Assembly (NCBI GenBank): GCA_018267215.1
Contig: JAFDYX010000005.1
Location: forward strand, 1-62,583
Length of the DNA: 62,583 nucleotides
Origin: Bacteroidota bacterium
GTDB taxonomy: Bacteria > Bacteroidota > Bacteroidia > Cytophagales > Cyclobacteriaceae
Direction of reading: 5' to 3'
The position numbers and the translations under genes were made by a program. Position 1 is the first letter of the stretch; every line of letters starts with the position of its first letter. The notes beneath the pieces are model-generated. The model did no database searches and had not been told where the DNA came from. It saw nothing but the letters and a program-made list of their open reading frames with translations. Shown here piece after piece: positions 33,673 to 40,664 of this stretch.

Positions 33673-34978
33673 AGATAGTTTGTCTTCCGATGCTAAAATA
33701 AGTATAGCCCAATTCTTTCATTTGGTTGAGGTCGTACAGGTTTCGACCGTCAAAGATTACTTTGTTTTTTAGCAGCGATGAAATTTTTTCAAAATCGGGC
33801 GTACGGAATTCGGGCCACTCGGTAGCGATGAAGATGGCATCGGCACCGCTGACGGCATCGTACGGGTCATCAAAATACTGCACTTTATTCCCCAGGATTT
33901 TTTTTACATTTTCCATGGCTTCGGGGTCGTGCACTTTAACGACAGCTTCCGCCTCTAAGAGCGCATAAATATTTTCGAGGGAAGGTGCTTCGCGTATGTC
34001 ATCTGTGTAGGGTTTGAAAGACAAACCCCAAACGGCCACAGTTTTTTCCTTCAGGTTATTTTTAAAAAATTGTTTGATCTGCGGAATCATTTTTACTTTC
34101 TGTAAAAGATTCACTTCCATCACGGCATCTAAAATTTTAAAATCGTAATCCGCCTCGTCCGATGATTTGGCCAGCGCCTGCACGTCCTTGGGAAAACAAC
34201 TTCCCCCGTATCCGATACCCGAGAAGAGAAACCGTTTGCCTATGCGGCTGTCTGTACCCATTCCTTTCCTTACCGAATCTACATCGGCCCCTACTCTTTC
34301 GCATAGGTTGGCGATCTCGTTCATAAAAGAAATTTTTGTAGCCAGAAAAGAGTTGGCAGCATATTTGGTCAGTTCGGCCGAACGCTCGTCCATAAAAATA
34401 ATCGGGTTGCCTTGGCGAACAAACGGAGCATACAATGCCTCCATCACACCTTTTGCCTGCTGCGATGAGGTACCGACTACTACGCGCTCGGGCTTCATAA
34501 AATCTTCTACGGCTACACCTTCCCTCAAAAACTCGGGGTTAGAAACCACATCAAAATCTACCCGGGCTCCTGCCGCTATTTTTTCTTTTACTTTTTCGGC
34601 TGTGCCCACCGGCACGGTGCTTTTATCTACCACTACCGTGTAATCTTTTAAAAGTGAGCCTAGTTTTTCGGCCACACCCAGCACATACCGCAAGTCAGCC
34701 GATCCGTCTTCACCGGGTGGTGTAGGCAGTGCCAAGAAAATAATTTTGGCGTTTTTAATTCCTTCTTCCAAATGGGTTGTAAAGAATAGCCTGCCCTGCC
34801 TAATGTTGCGCTCAAACAGAGGCTCCAGGCCAGGCTCGTAGATAGTGATCTTACCCGACTTCAGTCTTTCAATTTTTTTTTCATCAATGTCTATACAAGT
34901 GACTTTGTTTCCCGTTTCGGCAAAGCATGTACCTGTTACCAAACCAACATATCCGGTTCCGACTACAGCAATGTTCAT
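33665..34978 (-). CDS. ugd: UDP-glucose 6-dehydrogenase
   Basis: 437 residues. The N-terminal NAD site is [15 protein letters not shown] (7-21). The catalytic Cys261 is in [10 protein letters not shown]. Further conserved blocks are [22 protein letters not shown] and the C-terminal UDP-binding domain ([16 protein letters not shown]). It oxidises UDP-glucose to UDP-glucuronate in two NAD-dependent steps. First gene of a three-gene minus-strand operon with uxs and a lipoprotein. Confidence 0.96.
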   Translation of the reverse strand: MNIAVVGTGYVGLVTGTCFAETGNKVTCIDIDEKKIERLKSGKITIYEPGLEPLFERNIRQGRLFFTTHLEEGIKNAKIIFLALPTPPGEDGSADLRYVLGVAEKLGSLLKDYTVVVDKSTVPVGTAEKVKEKIAAGARVDFDVVSNPEFLREGVAVEDFMKPERVVVGTSSQQAKGVMEALYAPFVRQGNPIIFMDERSAELTKYAANSFLATKISFMNEIANLCERVGADVDSVRKGMGTDSRIGKRFLFSGIGYGGSCFPKDVQALAKSSDEADYDFKILDAVMEVNLLQKVKMIPQIKQFFKNNLKEKTVAVWGLSFKPYTDDIREAPSLENIYALLEAEAVVKVHDPEAMENVKKILGNKVQYFDDPYDAVSGADAIFIATEWPEFRTPDFEKISSLLKNKVIFDGRNLYDLNQMKELGYTYFSIGRQTIYG

Positions 34979-35053
34979 AAGTCCATTTTAAGCCTTCAAA
35001 ATTAGTTTATTCTATCCATTAGTTTATTAAAATTGAACACAACCGAACATTCG

Positions 35054-35084
35054 TTTGGTTATTAAAAAAACCCTGTTACTTTTG
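35054..35084 (+). promoter_or_regulatory. Acyl-CoA dehydrogenase promoter (full Bacteroidota consensus)
   Basis: TTTG at 35054-35057, a 19-base spacer and TACTTTTG at 35077-35084, an exact fit to the TTTG-N19-TAnnTTTG rule. The ATG is at 35102. Confidence 0.85.
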
Positions 35085-35101
35085 CATCCTTAATTTTTGA
35101 A

Positions 35102-36271
35102 ATGATGAAAGTGATGGATGAGCAGGTCGGGATTAGTTTCGACCAATCTGAAAACGAAAAAATGATTGCCCAAATGATCCGCGATTTTGGTGCAAAAGAA
35201 ATCAAGCCAAAAATGATGGAGTGGGACGAAGCCCAGCATTTTCCGGTTGACGTATTTAGAAAGATGGGAGCGCTTGGATTGATGGGTGTATTGGTGCCAG
35301 AGCAATACGGTGGTTCGGGTTTCGGTTATCATGAGTATGCCACTGCTATTGTCGAGCTCTCAAAAATTGATGGTTCGATTGGCCTCTCTACCGCAGCACA
35401 CAACTCGCTTTGCACCGGGCACATTCTTCAGTTTGCCAACGAAGAACAAAAGCAAAAATACTTGCCTCTGCTGGCATCAGGTGAGTGGATCGGAGCGTGG
35501 GGTTTAACCGAACCCAACACCGGCTCAGATGCCGGAAACATGCGGACAGTAGCAAAGAAAGAAGGAGAGTACTACATTATTAACGGAGCAAAAAATTTTA
35601 TTACGCACGGCAAATCTGGCAATGTAGCAGTAGTCATTGCACGGACAGGCCAAGTGGGCGACTCGCATGGCATGTCTGCATTTATTGTTGAGCGTGACAC
35701 ACCGGGATTTACAGCCGGGAAAAAAGAAAACAAATTGGGCATGCGCGCCAGTGAAACTGCCGAAATGATTTTTACTGACTGTAAGATTCACAAAAGCCAA
35801 CTGATAGGTGAGGAGGGCGAAGGCTTTGTGCAAGCTTTGAAGGTACTGGATGGCGGACGGATTTCCATTGCTTCACTTGGGTTAGGAATCGCGCAGGGCG
35901 CTTACGAAGCCGCCTTATCTTATTCAAAAGAACGCCAACAGTTTAATAAACCCATCGCTACGTTTCAGGGTATATCTTTCAAATTGGCAGATATGGCCAC
36001 CAAAATAGAAGCTGCCAGACTTTTGATCCACCAGGCCGCAGACCTTAAAAACAAACACAAGCCGATGACGAAAGAATCGGCTATGGCAAAGTTGTACGCA
36101 TCTGAAATTGCAGTAGAGGTGGCCAACGATGCCGTTCAGATTTTCGGGGGCTATGGGTACATTAAAGACTTTCCGGTAGAAAAATTTTATCGCGATGCCA
36201 AGCTTTGCACCATTGGCGAAGGAACGTCTGAGATTCAAAAACTGGTGATTTCCAGAGCTATTTTGAAGTAA
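35102..36271 (+). CDS. Acyl-CoA dehydrogenase
   Basis: FAD-dependent alpha,beta-dehydrogenation of acyl-CoA, first step of beta-oxidation or branched-chain breakdown. 389 residues. FAD/substrate contacts appear in [17 protein letters not shown] and [14 protein letters not shown]. The C-terminal catalytic Glu373 is in [11 protein letters not shown], the short- or medium-chain position. Electrons go to ETF; no ETF gene is nearby. It has its own consensus promoter and is not in the rpsU cluster. Confidence 0.93.
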   Translation: MMKVMDEQVGISFDQSENEKMIAQMIRDFGAKEIKPKMMEWDEAQHFPVDVFRKMGALGLMGVLVPEQYGGSGFGYHEYATAIVELSKIDGSIGLSTAAHNSLCTGHILQFANEEQKQKYLPLLASGEWIGAWGLTEPNTGSDAGNMRTVAKKEGEYYIINGAKNFITHGKSGNVAVVIARTGQVGDSHGMSAFIVERDTPGFTAGKKENKLGMRASETAEMIFTDCKIHKSQLIGEEGEGFVQALKVLDGGRISIASLGLGIAQGAYEAALSYSKERQQFNKPIATFQGISFKLADMATKIEAARLLIHQAADLKNKHKPMTKESAMAKLYASEIAVEVANDAVQIFGGYGYIKDFPVEKFYRDAKLCTIGEGTSEIQKLVISRAILK

Positions 36272-36298
36272 TTGTTGCATAATTGGTTTGCCAACCGC

Positions 36299-36306
36299 TA
36301 TATTTG
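36299..36306 (+). promoter_or_regulatory. -7 element of the rpsU promoter
   Basis: TATATTTG matches TAnnTTTG and lies 19 bases upstream of the rpsU ATG. A GTTG with a 21-base spacer may serve at -33. Confidence 0.6.
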
Positions 36307-36325
36307 CAGCCCTAATTGATTAAAC

Positions 36326-36520
36326 ATGCTGATTATCAACATCAAAGAGAATGAGTCAATCGACAAGGCGCTGAAGCGTTTCAAAAAGAAATTTGAAAAA
36401 ACAGGTGTTTTGAAAGAATTGCGTGAAAGAACTTCTTTCACAAAGCCTTCGGTAAGAAGAAGGAATGAGATCATTCATGCCGCTTATATTCAAAAGCAAT
36501 ACGCTGAAGAGAATTATTAA
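36326..36520 (+). CDS. rpsU: Small ribosomal subunit protein bS21
   Basis: 64 residues, highly basic, with the bS21 pattern: [22 protein letters not shown], then [18 protein letters not shown]. bS21 binds the 30S platform near the anti-Shine-Dalgarno region. In Bacteroidota it is usually upstream of a xerC-like gene and hpf, as here. It is followed by its own terminator, so much of its transcript may stop before xerC. Confidence 0.97.
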   Translation: MLIINIKENESIDKALKRFKKKFEKTGVLKELRERTSFTKPSVRRRNEIIHAAYIQKQYAEENY

Positions 36521-36547
36521 CATTTGATATACATTTTATCAACAATT

Positions 36548-36582
36548 TCCCTCGTCAACAAAAATGGCGGGGGATTTTTTTT
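36548..36582 (+). terminator. Terminator after rpsU
   Basis: TCCCTCG (36548-36554) pairs with CGGGGGA (36568-36574) with one G-T pair, followed by eight T. It lies between rpsU and the recombinase gene. Confidence 0.7.
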
Positions 36583-36612
36583 GTAAATTGTCCTGCACGT
36601 GATGGTGTCGTA

Positions 36613-37491
36613 ATGAGCGATTCTTTCTTAAAATATCTTCAGTTTCAAAAAAGGTATAGTTCGCTAACCATTTTGTCGTACCAAACAGACCTTCATCAAT
36701 TTCAACTGTACTTAAATCAGGATTACGACCAGTTGCCCTCTCAAGAAGCTAACCATGGCATCATCCGCTCATGGATAGTTAAATTGGTTGAAGATGGACT
36801 GGATCCTGTTTCTGTCAATCGAAAAATTGCCTGCCTTCGTTCTTATTTTAAATTTTTATCGAAGCAGGAGGTAGTGGCAAAAGACCCTACGACTAAAATC
36901 AAAATCCTGAAAACCAAAAAGAAGCTTCCTCACTTCGTACAAGAAAATGAAATGGCAAAAACATTGGATCAGGATATTACAGAAGAAACTGAATTTGATA
37001 AACAACGAAACCGTCTGGTGCTGGAATTGTTGTATGGCACAGGTATGCGGATGTCTGAATTGATAGGATTGAAAAACGCCAGCATCAATATACAAGACCG
37101 CACACTGAAGGTGCTGGGAAAAAGGAACAAAGAACGGGTGATTCCTTTTACCGCTCGACTCTCAGCATACATCAAAGAATATCTGAAAGTGCGAAACCGC
37201 GATGTTGAAAAAAAATCAGATCATTTGCTGGTGATAAAGAACGGGCTGCCATTGTACCCGGTAATGGTTAACCGGATTGTAAAAAAATACCTGCACAATG
37301 CCAACGTGGATAAAAAAAGTCCGCACGTTTTACGCCATACCTATGCTACCCATTTGCTGAACCGGGGGGCTGAGATCAATGCGGTGAAAGATCTTTTGGG
37401 GCATAGCAGCCTGGCAGCCACACAGGTTTACACACATAATTCGATGGAGAAATTAAAAAAAGTTTTCGATCAGGCTCATCCGAAAGCATGA
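36613..37491 (+). CDS. XerC-like tyrosine recombinase
   Basis: 292 residues, two domains. The SAM-like core-binding domain is about 1-90. The catalytic domain carries Arg146 (YGTGMR), a Lys at about 170-173 (LGKRNKER), His238-x2-Arg241 (HVLRH), His264 (LLGHSS) and nucleophile Tyr273 (QVYTH), a complete set. XerC/D enzymes resolve chromosome dimers at dif. In this phylum a xerC-like gene is regularly found between rpsU and hpf, so it is probably resident, not part of the island that begins downstream of hpf. Whether it acts on the nearby repeats is untested. Confidence 0.9.
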   Translation: MSDSFLKYLQFQKRYSSLTILSYQTDLHQFQLYLNQDYDQLPSQEANHGIIRSWIVKLVEDGLDPVSVNRKIACLRSYFKFLSKQEVVAKDPTTKIKILKTKKKLPHFVQENEMAKTLDQDITEETEFDKQRNRLVLELLYGTGMRMSELIGLKNASINIQDRTLKVLGKRNKERVIPFTARLSAYIKEYLKVRNRDVEKKSDHLLVIKNGLPLYPVMVNRIVKKYLHNANVDKKSPHVLRHTYATHLLNRGAEINAVKDLLGHSSLAATQVYTHNSMEKLKKVFDQAHPKA

Positions 37492-37530
37492 GCATTTATT
37501 TTATATGTTTCACTAAAACCAAATACAGCC

Positions 37531-37833
37531 ATGAAACTGCAAGTTCACTCCATTCACTTCAATGCGGACGTTAAGCTCATTGATTTCATTCAGAAAAAAG
37601 TAGATAAGCTGGAAACGTATTACGACCGGCTGGTAGATGGCGAAGTTTTTTTAAGACTCAACAATGAAGGTATCGAAAACAAAACCGTGGAAATAAAATT
37701 GAAAGTGCCCGGCAACCAATTGTTTGCCAAAGAGCAAGCACGTTCGTTTGAAGAAGCGACCGACCTGGCTACGCAAGCATTGGCCAACCAACTGAAAAAA
37801 TTTAAAACCAAGTTAATGGCGGGCAGGGCTTAG
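37531..37833 (+). CDS. hpf: Ribosome hibernation-promoting factor (HPF/RaiA)
   Basis: 100 residues, short HPF type. Conserved features are HSIHFNADVKLIDFIQKKVDKLETYYDR, the beta strand with KLKVPGNQLFAKEQ, and the helix with EEATDLATQAL. HPF binds the 30S decoding centre and inactivates ribosomes in stationary phase. The last 12 codons and the terminator recur 5.7 kb downstream beside metK (see the repeat entries). Confidence 0.95.
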   Translation: MKLQVHSIHFNADVKLIDFIQKKVDKLETYYDRLVDGEVFLRLNNEGIENKTVEIKLKVPGNQLFAKEQARSFEEATDLATQALANQLKKFKTKLMAGRA

Positions 37834-37909
37834 CCGAGCAACATAAAAAAGGCCGTTGTTAGCGGCCTTTTTTACTACATTTTTTCATTCATTAAATTTT
37901 AAATGCTTT
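37794..37909 (+). repeat. Left direct repeat: hpf 3' end, terminator and metK tail
   Basis: From 37794 to 37877 this is the same as 43520-43604 except for one A in an A-run. The match then continues more loosely to 37909 against 43636 (about 24 of 32 bases). The loose part ends with a remnant of the metK C-terminus: the complement reads as the codons for KAFKI and a stop, against KAFRI in the real metK. The original hpf-terminator-metK junction is therefore present at both ends of the 5.6-kb island. Confidence 0.9.
37845..37873. terminator. Terminator after hpf
   Basis: AAAAAAGGCCG, loop, GCGGCCTTTTTT; bidirectional. This hairpin is part of the left island repeat. Confidence 0.9.
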
Positions 37910-37981
37910 GCTTGTGGTTGGTTTTACCGCCAAACCACATCTGTAAAGATGGTCGGTATTAACACCGGCCTAGAACAAGAA

Positions 37982-38096
37982 TATTTAGAAATCTCATCAG
38001 TTGAAAAAACGGAAAATTTCCCGTTGACTTCCCATTTACAACTTTTGTAAATTTACTATCGTCAAGGAAATAAAAAATAAGCACCTAAAAATGAAA
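37982..38096 (+). repeat. Orphan copy of the lipoprotein leader
   Basis: 115 bases shared with 39077-39191 at constant offset 1095, with only a few mismatches in the last 96 bases. It includes a 16-base near-palindrome at 38009-38024, a CAACTTTTGT box, an A-rich stretch and the ATGAAA start. Here the start leads into a reading frame of only ten codons, so this copy has lost its gene. Confidence 0.85.
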
Positions 38097-38195
38097 TATA
38101 AAATCCTTGCTAAGAATTTCTAAAACTATACCACCCCATGTCTGCTTACGGAGTGCGGCATACAGGTATGTGATCTAAACTAAAAGTAAATGCAC

Positions 38196-38591
38196 ATGAA
38201 AAAAACTATTCTCATTTCAATTTTTATAATAACCATGTTATCCTTCAATAGCTGTGAAAAAAAAATCGTAGCGCCATGCGCCCGTGGTGTATTAGTAGCC
38301 ACAGTGGGAAACTGTTATTTAATAGTACAGGTTTTGGGTAACCCGATTGGTAAGAAATATACAGCAAATCCACCGAATGGGGTTGGTCCGAATCCTTTGA
38401 CATTTAGTAATGCGGTTTTTACTAGTTTAACTATAAAAGCCAACTACGGAGATACAATTTATTTTAGATACAAAATGCCCATGGATGCGATTGATTGTTC
38501 TCATGGTGGGCCAACAACAGGTTTATTTGTGCCCCCAGATATCCCAAGTGTCAAAATTCTATCTTATTCTCAAAAAAACTGCGCACAATAA
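38196..38591 (+). CDS. Hypothetical lipoprotein
   Basis: 131 residues from MKKTILISIF; an in-frame ATG two codons upstream is less likely. The lipobox is SFNSC. The body has six more Cys, several spaced as in disulfide-bonded small surface proteins (APCARG, VGNCYL, AIDCSHGG, QKNCAQ). I do not recognise a family. It is the first intact gene inside the island between the hpf/metK repeats, and AT-richer than the flanking genes by eye. Confidence 0.6.
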   Translation: MKKTILISIFIITMLSFNSCEKKIVAPCARGVLVATVGNCYLIVQVLGNPIGKKYTANPPNGVGPNPLTFSNAVFTSLTIKANYGDTIYFRYKMPMDAIDCSHGGPTTGLFVPPDIPSVKILSYSQKNCAQ

Positions 38592-38603
38592 AACATAGTC
38601 TCT

Positions 38604-38789
38604 ATGAAAAAGTATACGATTCTTCAGATTCTCATTTTTATTGCAGTTTTGTCAGAAGCTCAATCAACTTTATACTATTGGTCGAACAACAAAAAGATTA
38701 CTGTCAGAGCTGATTCATCCCTAAGTTATTGTTGGACGCTGACCAACAATAACTACTTTTCTCAGCGGAGTCTCCTCAAGGATGAATGA
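38604..38789 (+). pseudogene. Truncated exported protein (N-terminal piece)
   Basis: 61 codons: a signal peptide (MKKYTILQILIFIAVLSEAQS) followed by LYYWSNNKKITVRADSSLSY. That start is typical of large secreted Bacteroidota proteins, including subtilase-like and T9SS-exported ones. Homology-like character stops at about residue 52, and the sequence then runs into the transposase debris. The rest of the gene is missing, so an insertion or deletion cut it. Confidence 0.55.
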
Positions 38790-39094
38790 GTGGAGGAGGG
38801 ACACCGCATAGTGGTGAAGACAATGGATGGCAGAATGGATGTAGGGCAAATAAAACGCAGAGCTCGCAAAGCACAGAATCTGCGGAGAATGAGGGGATCA
38901 AAGGCGACAACATCAATGTAGTGCTGGCCGCTGCGGACATGAACTTTAAACGGATGCTCAACAAGTGGAAAGCAAATCAACTTGTCTTTTTTGGCTCAAT
39001 TTTTCCAGTCCCTTTTCAGGTTGATAATACCCGTTCAAAATTCACCTTCTTGCAAAACGAGTCTTTAAGGGACAACTATTTAGAAAGCTTATAA
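38786..39094 (+). pseudogene. Eroded 3' end of an insertion-sequence transposase (IS5-like)
   Basis: The open frame contains GIKGDNINVVLAAADMNFKRMLNKWK, matching in pattern the C-terminus of IS5/IS1182-type DDE transposases (KG..GDxINxLLAAAxxNFKRxMxxWK). The first 40 codons, rich in Ser, Gln and Asn, do not look like transposase and are probably other debris. No terminal inverted repeats or target duplication are seen. It separates the truncated exported gene from the DUF6252-like pair. Confidence 0.55.
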
Positions 39095-39191
39095 ATTGAA
39101 AATACGGGAAATTTCCCGTTGACTTCCCGTTTGCAACTTTTGTAAATTTACTATCGTCAAGGAAATAAAAAATAAGCACCTAAAAATGAAA
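39077..39191 (+). repeat. Leader of the first DUF6252-like gene, second copy of the 115-bp repeat
   Basis: Near-identical to 37982-38096. It contains a perfect 16-base palindrome ACGGGAAATTTCCCGT at 39104-39119, directly followed by TTGAC, a second CCCGTT, and a TTGCAACTTTTGT box that resembles a -7 element. The palindrome beside a promoter is a candidate operator. Confidence 0.8.
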
Positions 39192-39725
39192 ATAACCCCC
39201 ATCAAAGTTCTTTCGCTGGCATTGATCTTTCAATTTTCAAGTTGCGATCTCTTCAAAAAGAGAGACCCCAAGCCGCTCACCGAGTTGCAAAAACTTCCGC
39301 CTGCAACTCAAACCGGCAAAAATACTTTTGGATGTTTGGTTAATGGGAAAGCGTTTGTCCCAATTTCATCAGTGGATTTAGCAGCGGTGTATCAACAGGG
39401 AACCCCAGCAACCCACGGAAATCTATATAACTCGTTTAGAACAATTGCCCTGACTTTGAATGAGAAAAACCATGGGTTGATCAGAATTCAATCTTATAAC
39501 TTAACAAGATACCCTGACCACCATGGAAATGCAACGTTCCAAATAACCAGCCCTACCGTCTGTGATTATCAGCCACAAAATACGTTCTCAGGAACAATGA
39601 CAATTAATAAGATTGATCGATCCGTTCACATTGTTTCAGGTGAATTTGAATTCTCAACCATCACACAAAACTGTGACACGCTTAAAATAAATAATGGCCG
39701 CCTTGACATTAAATACATTCCATGA
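39186..39725 (+). CDS. DUF6252-like lipoprotein, first of a tandem pair
   Basis: 179 residues. The lipobox is IFQFSSC (Cys at about 20). After PKPLTELQKLPPATQ it has the block TGKNTFGCLVNGKAFVP, which I associate with the DUF6252 family of Bacteroidota surface lipoproteins. A divergent middle follows, then a conserved end (VSGEFEFS..CDTLKINNGRLDIKYIP). Function unknown. The first 140 or so bases after the signal peptide are nearly identical to the next gene, while the middle differs strongly, a mosaic pattern. The leader carries a duplicated palindrome. Confidence 0.75.
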   Translation: MKITPIKVLSLALIFQFSSCDLFKKRDPKPLTELQKLPPATQTGKNTFGCLVNGKAFVPISSVDLAAVYQQGTPATHGNLYNSFRTIALTLNEKNHGLIRIQSYNLTRYPDHHGNATFQITSPTVCDYQPQNTFSGTMTINKIDRSVHIVSGEFEFSTITQNCDTLKINNGRLDIKYIP

Positions 39726-39739
39726 TTTAAACATTCTGT

Positions 39740-40270
39740 ATGAAATCTCTGCTCATCATTTTGTCTCTGGCTTTGATCATTCAATTTTCAAGTTGTGATC
39801 TCTTCAAAAAGAGCGACCCCAAGCCGCTCACCGAGTTGCAAAAACTTCCGCCTGCAACTCAAACCGGCAAAAATACTTTTGGATGTTTGATTAATGGAAA
39901 AGCGTTCGTTCCTATATCAACAACAGATATTACTGCCATATATCAACAAGGGATATTACAAATAGGAGTTCATACTACAAGCCCATACCAATCTGTTGGC
40001 CTTAGCGTTGATGAAACAAATTATGGCCCAATTACGACTATCAGTTACCCATTAAATAAGCCACCTAATTCCTCAGGTGGATCATCTTACATGCCATTGA
40101 ATGGGAGTTCACTTTGTTCAACTCAGGCCATTTCAGGTGTTATTACCATTACAAAAATAGATAGAGTAAGCTATATTGTTTCTGGCACATTTGAATTTTC
40201 TTCAGCTGCTTCCGGGTGTGACACTCTTAAAATTACTAACGGCCGCTTTGACATTAAATATATTCCATAG
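39740..40270 (+). CDS. DUF6252-like lipoprotein, second of a tandem pair
   Basis: 176 residues, paralogue of the previous gene, 14 bases downstream and probably co-transcribed. Lipobox IIQFSSC. Residues about 20-58 are almost identical to the neighbour (PKPLTELQKLPPATQ and TGKNTFGCLINGKAFVP). The middle 80 residues are different, and the end (VSGTFEFSSAASGCDTLKITNGRFDIKYIP) is again close. The pattern suggests recombination or diversifying change between constant ends. Confidence 0.75.
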   Translation: MKSLLIILSLALIIQFSSCDLFKKSDPKPLTELQKLPPATQTGKNTFGCLINGKAFVPISTTDITAIYQQGILQIGVHTTSPYQSVGLSVDETNYGPITTISYPLNKPPNSSGGSSYMPLNGSSLCSTQAISGVITITKIDRVSYIVSGTFEFSSAASGCDTLKITNGRFDIKYIP

Positions 40271-40286
40271 CTAAAACCCAACACTT

Positions 40287-40664
40287 ATGAAAGCCTCAAT
40301 TTTATTGACTGTGATCCTCTTTGTTTCAGTTGCTGTCTATGCACAAGATAACCCACACAACAACTCCAACGTGTTTCAAAACAACATGAACGTGATCTAT
40401 CAAAATGTAAACCGCTCGTTCGTCACCACGGGCCTTTTGTTGGATTATGGCTTGTTGGTAACCGATGTCGTCAAATTCAACGGAACACTTCAAAGCAACA
40501 ACTACGTAAACCGCTCGGTGTGGTCTGCACTCTATGCTTCCATTTACTACATGCAGTTCAACAGCAACATTGTGTTGCAAACTCCCGCCACAGTAAACAG
40601 TCAGGTTACTAATTTTTTAGTAGCAAGACGGATTGGTAAAATATGGCACGGTGCCCACCGATAA
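40287..40664 (+). CDS. N-terminal part of a frameshifted T9SS-exported hydrolase
   Basis: 125 codons: signal peptide MKASILLTVILFVSVAVYAQ and a beta-rich segment (NRSFVTTGLLLDYGLLVTDVVKFNGTLQ). The stop at 40662 comes just after the next ORF opens in the +1 frame (open from 40624). Skipping one base at about 40623-40632 joins NFLVA to DGLVKYG and makes one protein of about 1,050 residues. It is therefore the broken 5' part of the gene that continues to 43443. A sequencing error at this point would look the same. Confidence 0.75.
   Translation: MKASILLTVILFVSVAVYAQDNPHNNSNVFQNNMNVIYQNVNRSFVTTGLLLDYGLLVTDVVKFNGTLQSNNYVNRSVWSALYASIYYMQFNSNIVLQTPATVNSQVTNFLVARRIGKIWHGAHR

Noticed and set aside
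36613..37491. The XerC-like gene as the integrase of the adjacent island
   Set aside because: It lies outside the repeats, and the rpsU-xerC-hpf order is common in this phylum, so it is probably resident. It is kept only as a possible actor.
38762..38980. Minus-strand ORFs over the transposase debris
   Set aside because: Short, overlapping in two frames, and without motifs; better explained as eroded repeat or transposase sequence.
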